DNA of 41,070 nt, taken from NCBI GenBank assembly GCA_903861715.1, contig CAIOVI010000048.1:1-41070 (forward strand), written 5' to 3'. Shown in pieces: positions 1 to 8,980 of the stretch. Made by a program: the position numbers and the translations under genes. This stretch comes from an uncultured bacterium. Lineage in GTDB: Bacteria; Patescibacteriota; Minisyncoccia; Moranbacterales; GWC2-37-73. Each line of letters opens with the position of its first letter. Position 1 is the first letter of the stretch. The notes below the pieces were generated by a model. The model had not been told where the DNA came from. It was given only the letters and a program-made list of their open reading frames with translations, and ran no database searches.

Positions 1-247
1 GGTATTAGCAAAACCTTTGCCAACTGTGCCAGCAATTGATCATCCTTGGAGAAAGTTTCAAATAGCTAAAAATTAACAAAAATGTCCAAAGCGGACATTT
101 TCATTTCCCTGAAATGCGGACATTTCTATTTCCTCTTTACATTTTATGAAAATTCGTTTGACTGGCTTGGAATTTTCTGATATTCTTAAATCTACGTCCT
201 TAGCGCTCAAATCAGCCAGGACGGTTAATTTTTTTTAGAAATACTCT

Positions 248-976
248 ATGTGTGATCCCTTACTATTTAGGGGGAAAAAACTGCTCAAATCAGCCAAGAA
301 GCAATTGAGCAGCGCAGCGAAATTAATCAAAAATCACAACCTTCTTTTTGTGGCTATCGGCATGATGTCCATTGGCGGACTAGCAACTGGCTGGAATTTT
401 CAGTCGACCTCAGTTGCCCAAGCGGCCAGCTTAAGTCAAGAAACAGCCCTTGAACAATTGGATTCACCACTGTTTGAGAAAAAAGCCATTTTTCCAGACG
501 TGGTTGAAAAAACAACAACACTGAGGGAGGTTTCCACGGTCCAGCCTCAAGTCAGTGAGTTTGAAAAAAGTTTACTTAGCATTGTTGGCGACACCCCGAT
601 TGCTGAAATGGTGCCGTTCATTGCCAAGCGTGACAATAAAGTGGCTGCCTTCTTGGTCGGCATCGCCAAAAAAGAAAGTAGTTTTGGCCTGGCTTCACCT
701 TCCAAGAATGGTAATGATTGCCACAATTATTGGGGCTATAAAGGAGTCGGCTCAAGGGGAGAAGTTGAGGGATATAGCTGTTTTGCCAGCGCGCAAGAAG
801 CGATTGAAACGGTGGGCGATCGCATTGAAACTTTGGTTGGCAACGATCGCAACACTCCAGCCAAAATGGTTGACACTTGGAAATGCGGTCGCAGTTGCGC
901 TGGTGATCCTGGAGCGCCAAGTTGGGTTTCAACTGTTGCGCTCTACTTTGATGAAATTGTGAAAAATGAAGGCTAA
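248..976 (+). CDS. Membrane-anchored glucosaminidase/lysozyme-like peptidoglycan hydrolase
   Basis: ORF with N-terminal hydrophobic segment and motif VAAFLVGIAKKESSFG...CHNYWGYKG typical of glucosaminidase/lysozyme-fold proteins; paralogous to 32644-33300. Confidence 0.7.
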   Translation: MCDPLLFRGKKLLKSAKKQLSSAAKLIKNHNLLFVAIGMMSIGGLATGWNFQSTSVAQAASLSQETALEQLDSPLFEKKAIFPDVVEKTTTLREVSTVQPQVSEFEKSLLSIVGDTPIAEMVPFIAKRDNKVAAFLVGIAKKESSFGLASPSKNGNDCHNYWGYKGVGSRGEVEGYSCFASAQEAIETVGDRIETLVGNDRNTPAKMVDTWKCGRSCAGDPGAPSWVSTVALYFDEIVKNEG

Positions 977-1030
977 ACGCCGATGCGAAACTACAAATGG
1001 TATTCGAATCTACGAACAGAATGTGCATAT

Positions 1031-1062
1031 AAAAAAATCCGCCGAGTTGGCGGATTTTTTTT
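1031..1062. terminator. Bidirectional rho-independent terminator
   Basis: AAAAAAATCCGCC-gagtt-GGCGGATTTTTTTT. Confidence 0.85.
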
Positions 1063-1117
1063 GATGCTTTATATCTGTCACTGCAAGAATTGACGGTCTA
1101 GGGCTAAACATGGCTCT

Positions 1118-1154
1118 GGATTGCCACGCCTGATTACAGGCTCGCAAAGACGAG
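1118..1154. repeat. Short palindromic repeat of the widespread CGTCNTTGCGAG...GGCAATCC type
   Basis: ggattgccacgcctgattacaggctcgcaaagacga; reverse complement TCGTCTTTGCGAGCCTG..CAGGCGTGGCAATCC. Confidence 0.55.
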
Positions 1155-1214
1155 ATATGCCGAAGAACAATTCTAATTCGTTAATCCGTTAATAAATATC
1201 TTATAATTTTTTAG

Positions 1215-2396
1215 CTATTGGATTTTTAGCTTCTCAACTTTCCCCAGAATCTCCTTAATCATTTTTGGAATATCAAGCGCTTTTTCGGCTTCGAGAACGT
1301 TGAGAAGTTTGGCCCTGGTTTCGGGTTTTTTGGGCATCAGACGAGTGCAACAATCATCGTGAGGAAGTTTTGAAAGGTCATAAGTCCCAATGGCTTTGGC
1401 GATGTTCATGATTTCTTCTTTGTCAGTGCCGATCAGCGGTCTGAAAATTGGCATGTCGCAGGCTTGGCTGACGGCAAAAATATTTTCCAAAGTTTGGGAG
1501 GCCACTTGGCCGATTGAATCGCCAGTCACCAAGGCCAGCGCTCTTTCTCGACTAGCTATTTCCTGGGCAACTTTCAGCATCAAGCGGCGATAAAGTATGA
1601 TGCGCAGCGACTCTGGGCAGCTGAGCATGATTTCTTTCTGAGCGTCGGCAAAGGGGACGGAATATAAAATTCCTGAAGATTGATATTTTTTCAAAACTTT
1701 GATCAGGTCAGTGACTTTTTCCAAACTTGCCTTTGAAGTGTAGGGCATGGAGTGAAAATGCACGAAGCGAGTGGTTACACCTCGGCGCAACACACTGAAA
1801 GCGGCCACAGGAGAATCAAAACCCCCGGACATCAAAACCAAAGCTCGGCCGCCCGTGCCAACTGGCAAGCCTCCCAAGCCCTTCTTTTTGTCCAGGGAAA
1901 CGAGGGCGTAGTCATTAATGATGGCCACAAAGCATTCGCAGTCAGGATTTTTGAGGTTGACTGCTTTTTGGCCAGCGAATTTTTCAAAAAGGTGTCCGCC
2001 GATTTCCCGCTCAATTTCTCCTGAATGCAAGGGAAATTCCTTTTTGGAACGCTGACAAGTGACGCGGAAAGTTTGAAACTCTTTATCTTTGATCAAATCC
2101 CAGCAAAAGGCTTTGATTTTTTCCAGGTCTTGCTCGAGACTGGTGGCAAAGGAATAATTCACGATTCCAAAAGTATGCAGGATGGCTTGCTCGACTTCTT
2201 CAATGTTTGCCAGGCCGTTCTTGTTGAGCTTGACCAAAATAGCGCCAGAAATTTTTTTCACAAATTCAAAACTGCTCGGCGCAAAAGCGTTGAGCTGACT
2301 TTTGATATTTTTGATGAGTTGCGCTTCAAAATAGTTGCGATTTTTCCCCTTGAGGGAAATTTCGCCATAGTGAATCAGGATGTGATCTGGCTGCAT
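1215..2396 (-). CDS. thiI: tRNA 4-thiouridine synthetase ThiI (no C-terminal rhodanese domain)
   Basis: N-terminal ILIHYGEISLKGKNR and PP-loop LMSGGFDSPVAA motif; full-length THUMP + PP-loop architecture. Confidence 0.93.
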   Translation of the reverse strand: MQPDHILIHYGEISLKGKNRNYFEAQLIKNIKSQLNAFAPSSFEFVKKISGAILVKLNKNGLANIEEVEQAILHTFGIVNYSFATSLEQDLEKIKAFCWDLIKDKEFQTFRVTCQRSKKEFPLHSGEIEREIGGHLFEKFAGQKAVNLKNPDCECFVAIINDYALVSLDKKKGLGGLPVGTGGRALVLMSGGFDSPVAAFSVLRRGVTTRFVHFHSMPYTSKASLEKVTDLIKVLKKYQSSGILYSVPFADAQKEIMLSCPESLRIILYRRLMLKVAQEIASRERALALVTGDSIGQVASQTLENIFAVSQACDMPIFRPLIGTDKEEIMNIAKAIGTYDLSKLPHDDCCTRLMPKKPETRAKLLNVLEAEKALDIPKMIKEILGKVEKLKIQ

Positions 2397-2456
2397 AAAA
2401 AATTTGACGTTAAAATGGGGTCATGTGTAAGTTAGGATTTTAGGAAACTAAGTAAA

Positions 2457-2575
2457 AAATTTTTACTTCGCTTGTTTACTTTTTAGGACACGCTCTTGGC
2501 CGAAAACAATGGCCAATCGCTCAGAATTCGCTGTCGCGCATAAGGCCCCCAAAGTAAACAAGCTCGTAAAAATTT
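2457..2575. repeat. 119-bp inverted-repeat (MITE-like) element
   Basis: AAATTTTTACTTCGCTTGTTTACTTT ... AAAGTAAACAAGCTCGTAAAAATTT imperfect terminal inverted repeats; inner TTGGCC-gaaaacaat-GGCCAA hairpin. Confidence 0.6.
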
Positions 2576-2718
2576 AGTGGTAGTTTTTGGTTTGAATTAT
2601 GAGTCGTGTAAAATCCTTGAAATATTAAAACCTTGTATGTTCGTAACGTATTGATAACACAAATGAAGTTAAAAGGAAAGAGCAAAGGGCTAAGTTTCGA
2701 AGCTACTTTCTCCTAACC

Positions 2719-2752
2719 TAAAAATCCCAGGGCAGAGCCTTGGGATTTTTAG
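2719..2752. terminator. Hairpin terminator
   Basis: AAAAATCCCA-gggcagagcc-TTGGGATTTTT. Confidence 0.55.
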
Positions 2753-3149
2753 AAAAATTGAAGTTCTTTGATAAGAAGCAATTCAAAAGTTGGGATGAAA
2801 GAGGTCAGTTGTTGCTGATTGAAATTGGAAAGTCGCCAGCGGCTGCAATTTCACGAGGAAATTGTCCGAAGACAACTTGTTGCTTTTCAACATTTCAAAC
2901 TTCATTCCAAAGCGCCAATGGGTTTGCTGCGCCTAGTTACCCAAATAGACCCAGCTCAGCTTTTTGAATTTTGCTTATAAATATCCAGAACTTAGATCAA
3001 AAAAGAACAATTCACCCCGCTTAAAAGCTTGATGATAAGTCAGTTTAACATGCGCTGACACTAAGGTCAAGAAGTGCGAATATCCAAGATAGCAAATTAT
3101 GCCTTAATGAAGCTATAAAACACTAAAAAAGAATTATTCGTCAAAAATG

Positions 3150-3178
3150 TTGACCATTTTGTTATTTCGTGCTATCCT
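3150..3178 (+). promoter_or_regulatory. Sigma70-like promoter; predicted leaderless transcript for the TrmB gene
   Basis: TTGACC-17 bp-TATCCT, with the ATG (3186) 7 nt after the -10 box. Confidence 0.6.
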
Positions 3179-3185
3179 GAAATAT

Positions 3186-3920
3186 ATGGAACGAATCAAA
3201 GCCCTCAAAAATCTTGGCCTTAACGACAAAGAAGCGCGTTGCTATCTGGCCCTGCTGCCGCTCAATCAGGCGACGGCCTATATGGTGGCCTTGCGAGCTG
3301 GCATCAAAAAACCCACGGCCTATGTGGTGCTGGAAACTTTGGTGAGCAAGGGTTTCGTTTTGAAGATGCCTAGCCAGGACAAAATCAAATATCTGGCCAA
3401 GTCGCCGAAAGAATGTTTGGCAACCGCCCACGAAAAAATCAAAGCCGCTCAGGAAGCTTTGCCAGAATTGATGGCTATGCAAAACAGTATTCTCGACAAA
3501 CCCAAAATCTATTTTTTTGAAGGTCGGGCAGGCTTGCATTTGATCGATGAAGACATTTTAAAAACGGCGGATGAAGTCATTTCTTTCACCACTCCGCGTT
3601 TTGTGATGACTGAGAATGAAAAAATGAGCAAAGAATACATCAAAAAAAGAGTCAAAGCTGGAGTCCGGGCCCGTGTCATTGGGCAAGCTTCACCCGAGGT
3701 GTTGGGCCTCAAAAGAAAGGACCAGGCTGAACTCAGGGAAACCAGAATCTTGCCAGCGGAACTTTTTTCTTCCGAAGTCGAAATGGGAGTTTGCGGCAAC
3801 AAAGTTTTTGCTTCCAACTACAAAAAAGAATTCGGACTTATTATTGAAGACAAAGACATCAGTTCTAGTCTGCGAAAAATTTTTGAACTGATTTGGAACG
3901 GGGAAAAGATAGTGGAATAA
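3186..3920 (+). CDS. TrmB-family transcriptional regulator (paralog 1)
   Basis: MERIKALKNLGLNDKEARCYLALLPLNQATAYMVALRAGIKKPTAYVVLETLVSKGFV winged-HTH typical of TrmB. Confidence 0.85.
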   Translation: MERIKALKNLGLNDKEARCYLALLPLNQATAYMVALRAGIKKPTAYVVLETLVSKGFVLKMPSQDKIKYLAKSPKECLATAHEKIKAAQEALPELMAMQNSILDKPKIYFFEGRAGLHLIDEDILKTADEVISFTTPRFVMTENEKMSKEYIKKRVKAGVRARVIGQASPEVLGLKRKDQAELRETRILPAELFSSEVEMGVCGNKVFASNYKKEFGLIIEDKDISSSLRKIFELIWNGEKIVE

Positions 3921-4028
3921 TTTTCTATGGTGGCCTTTTTAACGTTTCTGCTATATAATGCTTTTACCCTCACAGCCACTGAGCTGTGATTTGAAATTTT
4001 GGACTTTAACAAAAAAACAGAGGTATAA

Positions 4029-5493
4029 ATTGAAACAACAAAAGCTTTTATATATCCAGCCGCTTAATAGGCCTTGGGATGAATCCGAGACTAAAATTTT
4101 GCAAATTCCCAGAGCGATGTTTGAGGTGGGGTATCATATTCCTGCTCAGCATGAGATTTCTTTTCTCGACCTCAATCTGAGGACTAGGCAGAGACCTAAT
4201 TGGTCTGTTGAACAAATTTTGGCAGAAGTGCTGGAAAATTTTCAGCCGGACTTAATCCTGTTGTCTTTTCCAACCTATGCCCAAGGAGGGCAAGTTAAAA
4301 AAATTCTTCTTGCTGTCAAAGAGCTTAAGCCAAGGGTGAAAGTAATTTTGGGTGGCGGGGTTTTGAATTTGATTGGTGACGCTCCTCAAAAGCTTTGGTG
4401 CTGGCCAGTCGACGCTTGTTATTGGGGGAACGGTTTGCAACTTGCAGAGCTTGTGGAAGCTGTTTTAACAACCGAGTCAAGTTGTTTTCTGTTTCAGCCA
4501 GACCTGGAGAAAGAATTGAAAACAAAACTCTTGGATGGCTATAAGGCTGAAGATTTTTACACCAGCAAAGGACGTTTTGATTTCGATGGCTATTTGAAAG
4601 AAGCTCGCGAAGTTGAGCTGACTCCGATTGCTTTTGTGGAAATGGCTAGAAGTTGTGACAGTTTTTGCAACTATTGTGCTTTTGGGATTGAAGCTTCGCT
4701 TCGTCGCTGTCGAAAACCCGGCACAGTTTTGAAGGAAATTCGCTATTTGGCTGAGAAGGGAATTGATTATATCCTGATCATTGATCCAACTTTTGGCATG
4801 GCCAAAGGTGCAGCAGACTTCCTGTTGCGAGAATTAGCCGCTTTTCACCTGGAACATCCAGACGTGAAATTTGATGTCATCACTCGACCCGAGTATGTGA
4901 CGGAAGATTTTGTCAGAAATTTGAAAGCTGCTGGAATTGTGCGTTGCGGAGTTGGGATGGAAAGCATGAGTCAAGAAAGTCTTGATTCATTGGCGAAAAC
5001 TTCAAAGCCACAAATGGTCAGAAAGGCCGTCAGAAATTTGGCAGCGGTGGGGATTGAAACTAGGCTGTTTCACATGTTGCTACCAGGAAAATTCTCGCAA
5101 GAAACACTGGAGTTTTTGCTCCAACTTGCGCATGAAAATATTTCTTTCGTGGTGCAGAGTTCTTTTCTGCGCCCATTGCCGAATTCAAAATCGCAAGATC
5201 AGTTTTACACTCAAGATCGAACGGTTTTTGATCGCCAGCAGGACACACTGGAGCAATTGCTGGAATATCTGCTGATTAATTTGGCATTTTCTTCGATGGA
5301 TCTGGATTTTGAAGATAGTGAGTTGCGAGCTCTTATTGAGAAAACTTTCAAGGAGGGAAAAAATTTGAAAACACTTTTCTCTCAAAGCAGAGAAGGTGGA
5401 AAACTTGTGCTTAAAATCGGTGGATACGCATTCACCGAATCAGAAACGCACGCTCCCATGGAGCAGTGCATAACTAAAAAACAGAGGGGGTGA
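4029..5493 (+). CDS. B12-binding-domain radical SAM protein
   Basis: Cys motif CDSFCNYC (CX3CX2C) after an N-terminal cobalamin-binding-like domain (DLILLSFPTYAQGG..KVILGGGV); probable TTG start at 4029 within ORF 3958-5493. Confidence 0.8.
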
Positions 5494-5554
5494 TTGAGTT
5501 GAAAGGAACAAGGCAGGAATAGCTCCAATGTGAGTTGCGGCCTTAGTCCCCAGT

Positions 5555-5600
5555 AAGGTTTATGGAGGGAGGCGCGGTTTTGCCTCTCTCCATTTTTTAT
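5555..5600 (+). terminator. Strong rho-independent terminator
   Basis: ATGGAGGGAGGC-gcgg-ttttGCCTCTCTCCATTTTTT hairpin followed by U-tract. Confidence 0.75.
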
Positions 5601-5617
5601 TGCCTAAAAACTTGAAT

Positions 5618-5646
5618 TTGACACTCTCCAGAGTTTAAGGTATACT
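5618..5646 (+). promoter_or_regulatory. Sigma70-like promoter of the AAA ATPase gene
   Basis: TTGACA-17 bp-TATACT. Confidence 0.75.
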
Positions 5647-5681
5647 TTAAAAAGTTAAGGATAATACATAAAGTTTAAGGT

Positions 5682-6941
5682 ATGCTTGAAATTTATAAAA
5701 AACTGAAAAAATACAATTATTGGGCTGGAACTGGCGTTAAAACTGGTTTTTTGAGGGTGGATTATCAGAAAAAAATTGAGCCCTATCTTGGAAATTCTTT
5801 GATTAAAGTGCTAGTAGGTCAGCGGCGGGCCGGGAAGAGTTATGTGTTGCGTCAGCTGATCCATAGATTAATTCAGGATGGGGTAAAACCTGGGAATATT
5901 TTTTATCTCAACAAAGAATTAGTGGAGTTTGATGAGATTTCAAATTATAAGCAGCTTGCCAAGCTCATTGAATTTTACAGGCAAGAAATGAAGGTAAAAG
6001 GAAAAATCTTTATTTTGCTAGATGAAATTCAGGAAATTCAAGGTTGGGAGAAAATTGTCAATTCGCTTTCACAAAATCACAAGCAGCAGTCTGAGGTTTT
6101 TATTACAGGTTCAAATTCAACGATGCTTTCTTCGGAGTTGGCAACTTATTTGAGCGGGCGCTATGTTTCTTTCGAGGTGTTGCCATTTTCGTTCTCAGAA
6201 TATCTGGCTTGCAAAAAACTTGCCAGAAACAAAGAGAACTTTTTGGCTTATTTGAAAAGTGGCGGTTTGCCAGAATTGTTTCAACTTACTGGAGAAGAAA
6301 CGAAAATTCACTACGTTTCTTCCCTGAAGGACACGGTGATGCTCAAGGATATTGTGGGTAAATACAAGATTAAAGATTCGCAGCTTTTGGATAACGTTTT
6401 TAAATTTGTGACGGATAATATTGGCAATCTATTTTCTACTAATTCCATAGTCAGCTACCTCACGAGTCATAAAATTAAAACAAATCATGAAACTATTTCG
6501 AACTATGTTTCATATCTAACGCAAACGTATTTGATTCATTGCGTGGAGCGATATGATATCAAGGGTAAGGAGATTTTCTCAGCAAACAAGAAATATTATT
6601 TAAATGACTTGGCTTTTCGAAACTTTCTTTCTTCAGATTTTGATTATGGTCTGGGGAAACATTTGGAAAATGTGATCTATCTTCATTTTAGGCGACTTGG
6701 CTATAAGATTTATGTGGGTTCTATTGCGGGAGAGGAAATAGATTTCGTGGTGGAAAAAGACGGAGACAGAAAATATCTTCAAGTCGCTTATTCTTTGGCT
6801 GAGAAAAAAGTTGCCGACCGGGAATTTCGCGGACTGGAAAAAATTGGAGATTCATATGAAAAGCTGGTTGTCAGCCTGGACGATGTTTCCTTTGGCAATA
6901 AAAATGGCATTCGCCATGTGAGTGCGTGGAATTTTGTCTGA
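5682..6941 (+). CDS. AAA ATPase with C-terminal DUF4143-type nuclease-like domain
   Basis: Walker A VLVGQRRAGKSYVLRQL, Walker B KIFILLDEIQEI, C-terminal EEIDFVVEKDGDRKYLQVAYSL. Confidence 0.85.
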   Translation: MLEIYKKLKKYNYWAGTGVKTGFLRVDYQKKIEPYLGNSLIKVLVGQRRAGKSYVLRQLIHRLIQDGVKPGNIFYLNKELVEFDEISNYKQLAKLIEFYRQEMKVKGKIFILLDEIQEIQGWEKIVNSLSQNHKQQSEVFITGSNSTMLSSELATYLSGRYVSFEVLPFSFSEYLACKKLARNKENFLAYLKSGGLPELFQLTGEETKIHYVSSLKDTVMLKDIVGKYKIKDSQLLDNVFKFVTDNIGNLFSTNSIVSYLTSHKIKTNHETISNYVSYLTQTYLIHCVERYDIKGKEIFSANKKYYLNDLAFRNFLSSDFDYGLGKHLENVIYLHFRRLGYKIYVGSIAGEEIDFVVEKDGDRKYLQVAYSLAEKKVADREFRGLEKIGDSYEKLVVSLDDVSFGNKNGIRHVSAWNFV

Positions 6942-6966
6942 TTCAAAAAAAATGTCCCAGCTTGAA

Positions 6967-7350
6967 ATATGCTAATTCCCGCATATGCCAGGATTAGCAT
7001 ATTGTTTTTTAAAGCCCATATTTGATGGGCTTTTTGTTATAAAACCGAATTAACTTAATTACTGCTATATTTTTCTCGTGTCATACTGAACTTGTTTCAG
7101 TATCTACTCACTTTATTTCAGTCAGTTTGGTGCGTTAGAGATCCTGAAACAAGTTCAGGATGACATTTTATGATAGTATAGATTTAGTTAAGTTGTTATA
7201 AAACGTTACAATTATATGCATATGCATATAATTGTAACGCTTTTATTTTTTCATCGTTGCTTTTGGTGAATTTCAAACCCATTTAATTTTTGTCCAGACC
7301 CATATATTAATATATAGGTTTGAGCTGGATTATATTTTTGAAAATAAAAA
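6967..7350. repeat. Composite palindromic intergenic cassette, copy 1
   Basis: ATATGCTAAT..ATTAGCATAT inverted repeat, AAAGCCCAT..ATGGGCTTT terminator, 36-bp perfect palindrome, ACCCATATATTAATATATAGGTTT palindrome; same order as 9795-10040. Confidence 0.8.
7078..7167. repeat. Inverted repeat nested in cassette copy 1 (TGTCATNCTGAACTTGTTTCAG type)
   Basis: gtgtcatactgaacttgtttcagtatct ... agatcctgaaacaagttcaggatgacat; absent from copy 2. Confidence 0.75.
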
Positions 7351-7377
7351 AGCCAGAAACGTTTTAAGTTTCTGGCT
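7350..7377 (-). terminator. Terminator of the methyltransferase gene
   Basis: AGCCAGAAAC-gttttaa-GTTTCTGGCT flanked by A/T runs. Confidence 0.7.
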
Positions 7378-7399
7378 AGAAATAAAAATAAAATACGAC

Positions 7400-8194
7400 T
7401 TACTTAGTTGCTACCAGAATTATTCCAGGGAATTGATATTCCACAGTTTCATCTGGTTGCAATTTGATTCCCATTTTGTTTCGGATTGGCTTAGGGATAT
7501 CAAGAACATGCCTCTTCCATTTTTCCGAAGCTGTCTTGTTCATTTCCCCAGTTTTTTCATAGCGAAGGGTGCCAGAAAATCTCAGCTTCCTTTTGATATT
7601 CTTAAAGCCAGCCTTAGAAAGTTTTTCGCGGAGTTCTTTTTCGGTTGCAAAATGGCGTTCAGCTCGACCATCGTTCCAACCAGCCAACTGATCTTTGAAG
7701 TTTACAATCCCATTGTAGTAGGGTTGTAAACGCTTGATGGGGCAGTAAGAAATGAGAACAAAAAGACCGTCTTCTTTAAGCACCTTGTAGATTTGCCGCA
7801 GAGCTGGTAGTTGAGAACTTTCTTCGAGATCGTAAAGTCCATTGCGGAGAACTATCCGATCAAAAGAATTATTAAACGGCATCATAGTGATGTCCTCGCA
7901 CACCTTGATTTCAGCCTCGTCATCTTGAATTTGATCTAACATAGCTTGGGAAAAATCAAGAAAGCTCACTTTACTGTTGATGCCTTTTTCTTGTAGGTAC
8001 TTTTTAATGGCTAGGCCGACGATGCCAGTGCCACACATTAAGTCAAGAATACTTGGATTTTTTGGTAGTTTATCTAGTTTTGTAAGTCTTAGAATTTCAA
8101 GAAGAAGATCATCTCTCCTGAGTCCTGCGTATGCCTCGCTATTCCAAAACGGGGCAATTTTGTCGTAACGTTCCTTGAGGCGTGAGTTTGACAT
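7400..8194 (-). CDS. Class I SAM-dependent methyltransferase
   Basis: ILDLMCGTGIVGLAIKKYL motif I and VLKEDGLFVLISYCP. Confidence 0.8.
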   Translation of the reverse strand: MSNSRLKERYDKIAPFWNSEAYAGLRRDDLLLEILRLTKLDKLPKNPSILDLMCGTGIVGLAIKKYLQEKGINSKVSFLDFSQAMLDQIQDDEAEIKVCEDITMMPFNNSFDRIVLRNGLYDLEESSQLPALRQIYKVLKEDGLFVLISYCPIKRLQPYYNGIVNFKDQLAGWNDGRAERHFATEKELREKLSKAGFKNIKRKLRFSGTLRYEKTGEMNKTASEKWKRHVLDIPKPIRNKMGIKLQPDETVEYQFPGIILVATK

Positions 8195-8208
8195 AGTGGT
8201 GTTGGTTT

Positions 8209-8772
8209 TTATTTTAAGGGTTTAAAATTTCTGAAAACATTTTCTTGCAACCATCGTTTTGGACACTCAGGCAAGGTGAATGGATTCCAAACGTAAGAGT
8301 TGTTTTTTACTTCATCCAGGTGTGGCACCACAATCCTGTGCCCAAGATTAACAATTTCACTTAGCGGATAACAATTATTGCGATCACTGCTACGCGTGTC
8401 ACAGAGTTCAGCTGGAAGCTCTTTAATTTCAGTGCATCCTTTTGGCATAAAACCAATTACCAACTCGAAGTCTCTTAGCGGATCATAACCTATCGCAAAG
8501 AAGGACCCAAGATAGTTTATTTCTGTGCCATCCCCTTGTTTGATTAGAAAGGCTGGATATTTTTCAACAAATTCCTTGATCTCAGTTTTTGAGAGTACAA
8601 GTTTTTTTATTCTTTCTTTGAAATCATCCGCATAGGCTATGGGTGACCCAAATAAATATGACAATGTATGCGACTCTAATATTTGATATACGTCCACCGT
8701 TCTTTTTCCCAGTGGCAGGGGTCGCTCGTTTAGCAACCTTATAGCTATAAACTTACTGTATGTAGCAGTCAT
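8209..8772 (-). CDS. Hypothetical protein
   Basis: Intact ORF with strong SD (acGGAGGctgacATG). Confidence 0.6.
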   Translation of the reverse strand: MTATYSKFIAIRLLNERPLPLGKRTVDVYQILESHTLSYLFGSPIAYADDFKERIKKLVLSKTEIKEFVEKYPAFLIKQGDGTEINYLGSFFAIGYDPLRDFELVIGFMPKGCTEIKELPAELCDTRSSDRNNCYPLSEIVNLGHRIVVPHLDEVKNNSYVWNPFTLPECPKRWLQENVFRNFKPLK

Positions 8773-8773
8773 G

Positions 8774-8968
8774 TCAGCCTCCGTTTGTGATTTTTGGGTT
8801 TACTATTCTGTTGTTAAAGGAGTTGTATGCCATTGTTGACATAACGAGCAAGCATACACCTAAAAGAAAAACAGGCCAACAGTGGTGGACAAAGTAAAAA
8901 TTATATGCTAGAATATGTTTATAGTAGGCTAAAAAACAACTAAAAAGGACGACCAAAAGCGTCGACAA
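8774..8968 (-). CDS. Possible small hydrophobic protein coupled to the downstream gene
   Basis: 64-aa ORF; stop TGA lies 1 nt before the next ATG; hydrophobic composition; needs a TTG start. Confidence 0.3.
   Translation of the reverse strand: MSTLLVVLFSCFLAYYKHILAYNFYFVHHCWPVFLLGVCLLVMSTMAYNSFNNRIVNPKITNGG
8886..8914 (+). promoter_or_regulatory. Sigma70-like promoter of TrmB paralog 2
   Basis: TGGACA-17 bp-TAGAAT. Confidence 0.5.
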
Positions 8969-8980
8969 AATGTAAAAAAT

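Noticed and set aside
1-247. Possible CDS tail or tRNA at the left edge
   Set aside because: No cloverleaf or convincing reading frame visible; duplicated 'gcggacatttyC' motif only.
555-1028. ORFs 555-962 (+) and 618-1028 (-) overlapping the glucosaminidase gene
   Set aside because: Out-of-frame shadows of a clearly coding ORF; no plausible independent product.
2740-2967. 75-aa ORF after the hairpin at 2719-2752
   Set aside because: Low-complexity, no recognisable domain, begins inside a terminator hairpin; likely spurious.
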